From assembly GCA_965223095.1 (NCBI GenBank), contig OZ244979.1:1550001-1614000 (forward strand): a stretch of DNA of 64,000 nucleotides, read 5' to 3'. Below are positions 62,060-64,000 of the stretch, piece after piece. A program made the position numbers and the translations under genes. Numbering within the stretch: position 1 is the first letter of the stretch; each line of letters starts with the position of its first letter. The notes under the pieces are model-generated. The model did no database searches. It was not told where the DNA came from and was given only the letters and a program-made list of their open reading frames with translations. The DNA comes from J054 sp965223095 (GTDB taxonomy: Bacteria; Pseudomonadota; Gammaproteobacteria; Steroidobacterales; GCA-2729495).

Positions 62060-64000
62060 TCAAGTTTTTCCGGAACCAGCGTTTAGGTCTCAAGCTACGG
62101 TTCATCATCGTGTTCGCCGCCTGTGTTTCGTTGCTTATATCGGCTTTAACTTTTATTGCCGGTGAAGTCTATAGCTCGCGTGCCGAGATCGTTAGTTACA
62201 TTGCGACCTTGGCTGACGCGACAGGTCAGAATAGCGCCGCGGCTTTGACATTCGAGGATACAGTTTTGGCCGGACGGGTGCTCGGTTCCCTGGCGGCCGA
62301 TTCCGATATTCGGGAAGCGACTTTGTATGCGAACAATGGCCTGCCTTTCTTAGAAACAACATTTGCGAATGCCGCGCCTGCAGCCAGGCAACAGGAGGTT
62401 ACTGATTGGATCGCCGCGAATATCGATGCCAAGGGCGTGGTTTACATGCAGCGAGGGTTTTCCGACTTATATGTGATATCGCCAATCTACTTTGATCGAG
62501 AGCGCATCGGTGCGTTGCTTATCCGCAGTAGCCTCGACAAGCTCACGCGTTCCTTGTTATTGCATGTTTTCGTGGCAGTTGCCGCACTCTTTTTGGCCAT
62601 ATTTGTAGCCGTAATGCTTGCTGCCCGCTTGCAGCGAGTCATTACTCAACCGATTAAAGAATTGCTGGACCTTACTCGCGAGGTCTCGACCGTTAAAGAT
62701 TTTACGGTCCGAGGCACGCCCAGAACGGGTGACGAAGTGGGTGACTTGGTAAACGGGTTCAACGAAATGTTGTGCCAACTTGATGATCGTGACCGAAAGC
62801 TACAAAAGCACCGGCAGGAGTTAGAACGCGAGGTTGGTAAGCGTACTAAAGAGCTTTCTCACGCGGTAGCGCGGCATCGACTGGAAAAAGATCGGGCGGA
62901 AGCGGCTAGTCAGGCCAAAAGTGAGTTTCTTGCGAGGATGAGTCACGAGATTCGCACGCCAATGAACGGCGTGCTCGGTATGACTGACCTCTTGATGAAT
63001 TCAACTTCACTGGATGACCGGCAAATCCGTTACGCTGAAACAATACGCCACTCTGCTGACAGTTTGTTGTTCATCATCAACGACATTCTGGATTTTTCGA
63101 AGATTGAGGCCGGAAAATTGGAGTTGGATCACGCACCTTTCGATCTACGCGAAGTTATCGAAGAAAGCGTTGAGCTACTAGCGGAACGCGCGCATACCAA
63201 GGGCTTGGAGTTGGTTAGTAAGATCCCACCTGATCTCACTGCTGCGCGTTTTGGTGATTCCATGCGTCTGCGTCAGGTCTTGATCAACCTAATTGGCAAT
63301 GCCATTAAGTTCACCGAGGCTGGTGCTATCGTCGTTCGCGTTACACAAAGCACTTCGGAGGATAGACGGCATTGGGTGCAGTGCGTCGTGGAAGACACCG
63401 GCGTAGGCATCCATGAGGAAAACCTAAGTCGAATTTTTGATTCATTTGCGCAGGAAGATGGGTCGACCACCCGCCGATTCGGTGGTACGGGCTTGGGCCT
63501 AGCCATTAGCAAACAGTTAGTAGAACTGATGGGTGGCGAAATTGGTGTTCGAAGCCAACTTGGCGAAGGGTCTCGCTTTTACATCAGAATACCCCTAGAA
63601 ATCGATTCGACCGCTGACTCATCACTGCGCATTGAAGGCTTGCGAGGCATACGCGTGTTGGTGGCCGACGACAGCGCCCTCAACCGCGAGATTCTCCGCG
63701 AGCAACTGTTGGGTTGGGAGATGGATGTTGTCGACGTAGAGTCGGGCGCCTTGGCATTGGAAGCATTGGCGGCGGCAACTGCCGCGGGCAATGATTTTGA
63801 GTTGTTGTTGCTGGACTACCATATGCCGGACCTAGACGGTCTGGCCGTCGCACGGACTATTCACGACGATCCCGCAATGACTGGTCTGCCGGTTGTCTTG
63901 CTCAGCTCGGTTTCCACCAGTCAGTCGCAAGATGGGCTCGCAGATCTTGGAATTGACGCATGGCTGACCAAACCCGTGCGTCAGGCGCAACTTTATTTTT
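62056..64000 (+). CDS. Hybrid sensor histidine kinase, partial (cut by window edge)
   Basis: About 648 residues to the window end. GTG 62056 overlaps the YfiR stop. Membrane helix 1 at about 15-35, a periplasmic CHASE8-like sensor (about 36-170, EIVSYIATLADATGQNSAAALTF), helix 2 at about 170-195, HAMP, coiled coil, HisKA with MSHEIRTPMNG (His about 297), HATPase with RLRQVLINLIGNAIKFTEAG, DTGVGI and GGTGLGLAI. A receiver domain follows from about 534 (VLVADDSALNREIL, LLLDYHMPDLDG) and the frame is still open at base 64000. Paired with YfiR and the TonB receptor. Confidence 0.92.
   Translation, partial: MIKFFRNQRLGLKLRFIIVFAACVSLLISALTFIAGEVYSSRAEIVSYIATLADATGQNSAAALTFEDTVLAGRVLGSLAADSDIREATLYANNGLPFLETTFANAAPAARQQEVTDWIAANIDAKGVVYMQRGFSDLYVISPIYFDRERIGALLIRSSLDKLTRSLLLHVFVAVAALFLAIFVAVMLAARLQRVITQPIKELLDLTREVSTVKDFTVRGTPRTGDEVGDLVNGFNEMLCQLDDRDRKLQKHRQELEREVGKRTKELSHAVARHRLEKDRAEAASQAKSEFLARMSHEIRTPMNGVLGMTDLLMNSTSLDDRQIRYAETIRHSADSLLFIINDILDFSKIEAGKLELDHAPFDLREVIEESVELLAERAHTKGLELVSKIPPDLTAARFGDSMRLRQVLINLIGNAIKFTEAGAIVVRVTQSTSEDRRHWVQCVVEDTGVGIHEENLSRIFDSFAQEDGSTTRRFGGTGLGLAISKQLVELMGGEIGVRSQLGEGSRFYIRIPLEIDSTADSSLRIEGLRGIRVLVADDSALNREILREQLLGWEMDVVDVESGALALEALAAATAAGNDFELLLLDYHMPDLDGLAVARTIHDDPAMTGLPVVLLSSVSTSQSQDGLADLGIDAWLTKPVRQAQLYF

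Noticed and set aside
1..64000. CRISPR array
   Set aside because: No regularly spaced short repeats were seen; the repeats present are element ends, a tandem operator and one 22-bp direct repeat.

Overview
The window reads as chromosomal DNA of a gammaproteobacterium with moderately high G+C. The evidence is the housekeeping block prfA / TPR lipoprotein-lolB-tRNA-Gln-prs-rplY-pth-ychF, plus MiaE, LolB, an aryl-polyene-type cluster and a TonB receptor/YfiR/hybrid kinase trio. No 16S or other species marker is present, so I do not name a genus.

Layout. 1-3.4 kb (minus strand): an RND/MMPL exporter running off the left edge, a cysteine synthase and prfA. 3.4-6.26 kb: an island of mobile-element debris lying between two copies of a 22-bp direct repeat, with an NTF2-like secreted protein, a short-chain dehydrogenase, an IS3-family transposase tail and two ~350-bp elements derived from a REP-associated (Y1) transposase. 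6.26-17.2 kb: the housekeeping block, then an outer-membrane barrel, an NAD-binding protein and tRNA-Met. hemA and ispE, which often sit at this locus in gammaproteobacteria, are absent here. 17.3-30.8 kb: a defence island with an HNH/DUF222 nuclease, a Fic protein, a type I restriction-modification operon (hsdR-hsdS-...-hsdM) carrying three cargo genes between S and M (HEPN/RES toxin, membrane coiled-coil protein, Abi_C protein), then a NERD nuclease-like protein and a small decayed element. 30.9-39.8 kb: lipoprotein, miaE, a glycosyltransferase, then a MarR-controlled metabolic segment (NAD-binding oxidoreductase, luciferase-like monooxygenase, membrane protein, MFS transporter, UbiD-type decarboxylase). 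40-43 kb: a VPxxP/PEP-CTERM-type surface protein, a polytopic membrane protein and a fatty-acid desaturase.

43.2-59.0 kb: a complete-looking aryl polyene/xanthomonadin-type pigment-lipid cluster. A XanB2/Hyg5-like chorismatase and a B12-binding radical SAM protein run left. Divergently run ACP, aryl-ACP ligase, acyltransferase, LolA-like carrier and MMPL exporter. A reversed ketosynthase/chain-length-factor pair follows, then PlsC-like acyltransferase, second ACP, ApeG-like membrane protein, dehydratase, glycosyltransferase, thioesterase, second dehydratase, ketoreductase and second ketosynthase. The inferred flow is: chorismate to hydroxybenzoate, activation onto ACP, iterative KS/KR/DH elongation to a polyene, acyl transfer to a lipid, and export by MMPL/LolA.

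59.3-64 kb: TonB-dependent receptor, YfiR-family periplasmic protein and a hybrid sensor kinase that runs off the right edge.

The parts most worth following up are the type I R-M operon with nested toxins and a large inverted-repeat operator, the aryl-polyene cluster with its unusual chorismatase/radical-SAM head-group arm and neighbouring desaturase, and the transposase-derived miniature elements, one of which supplies the stop codon of a dehydrogenase gene.
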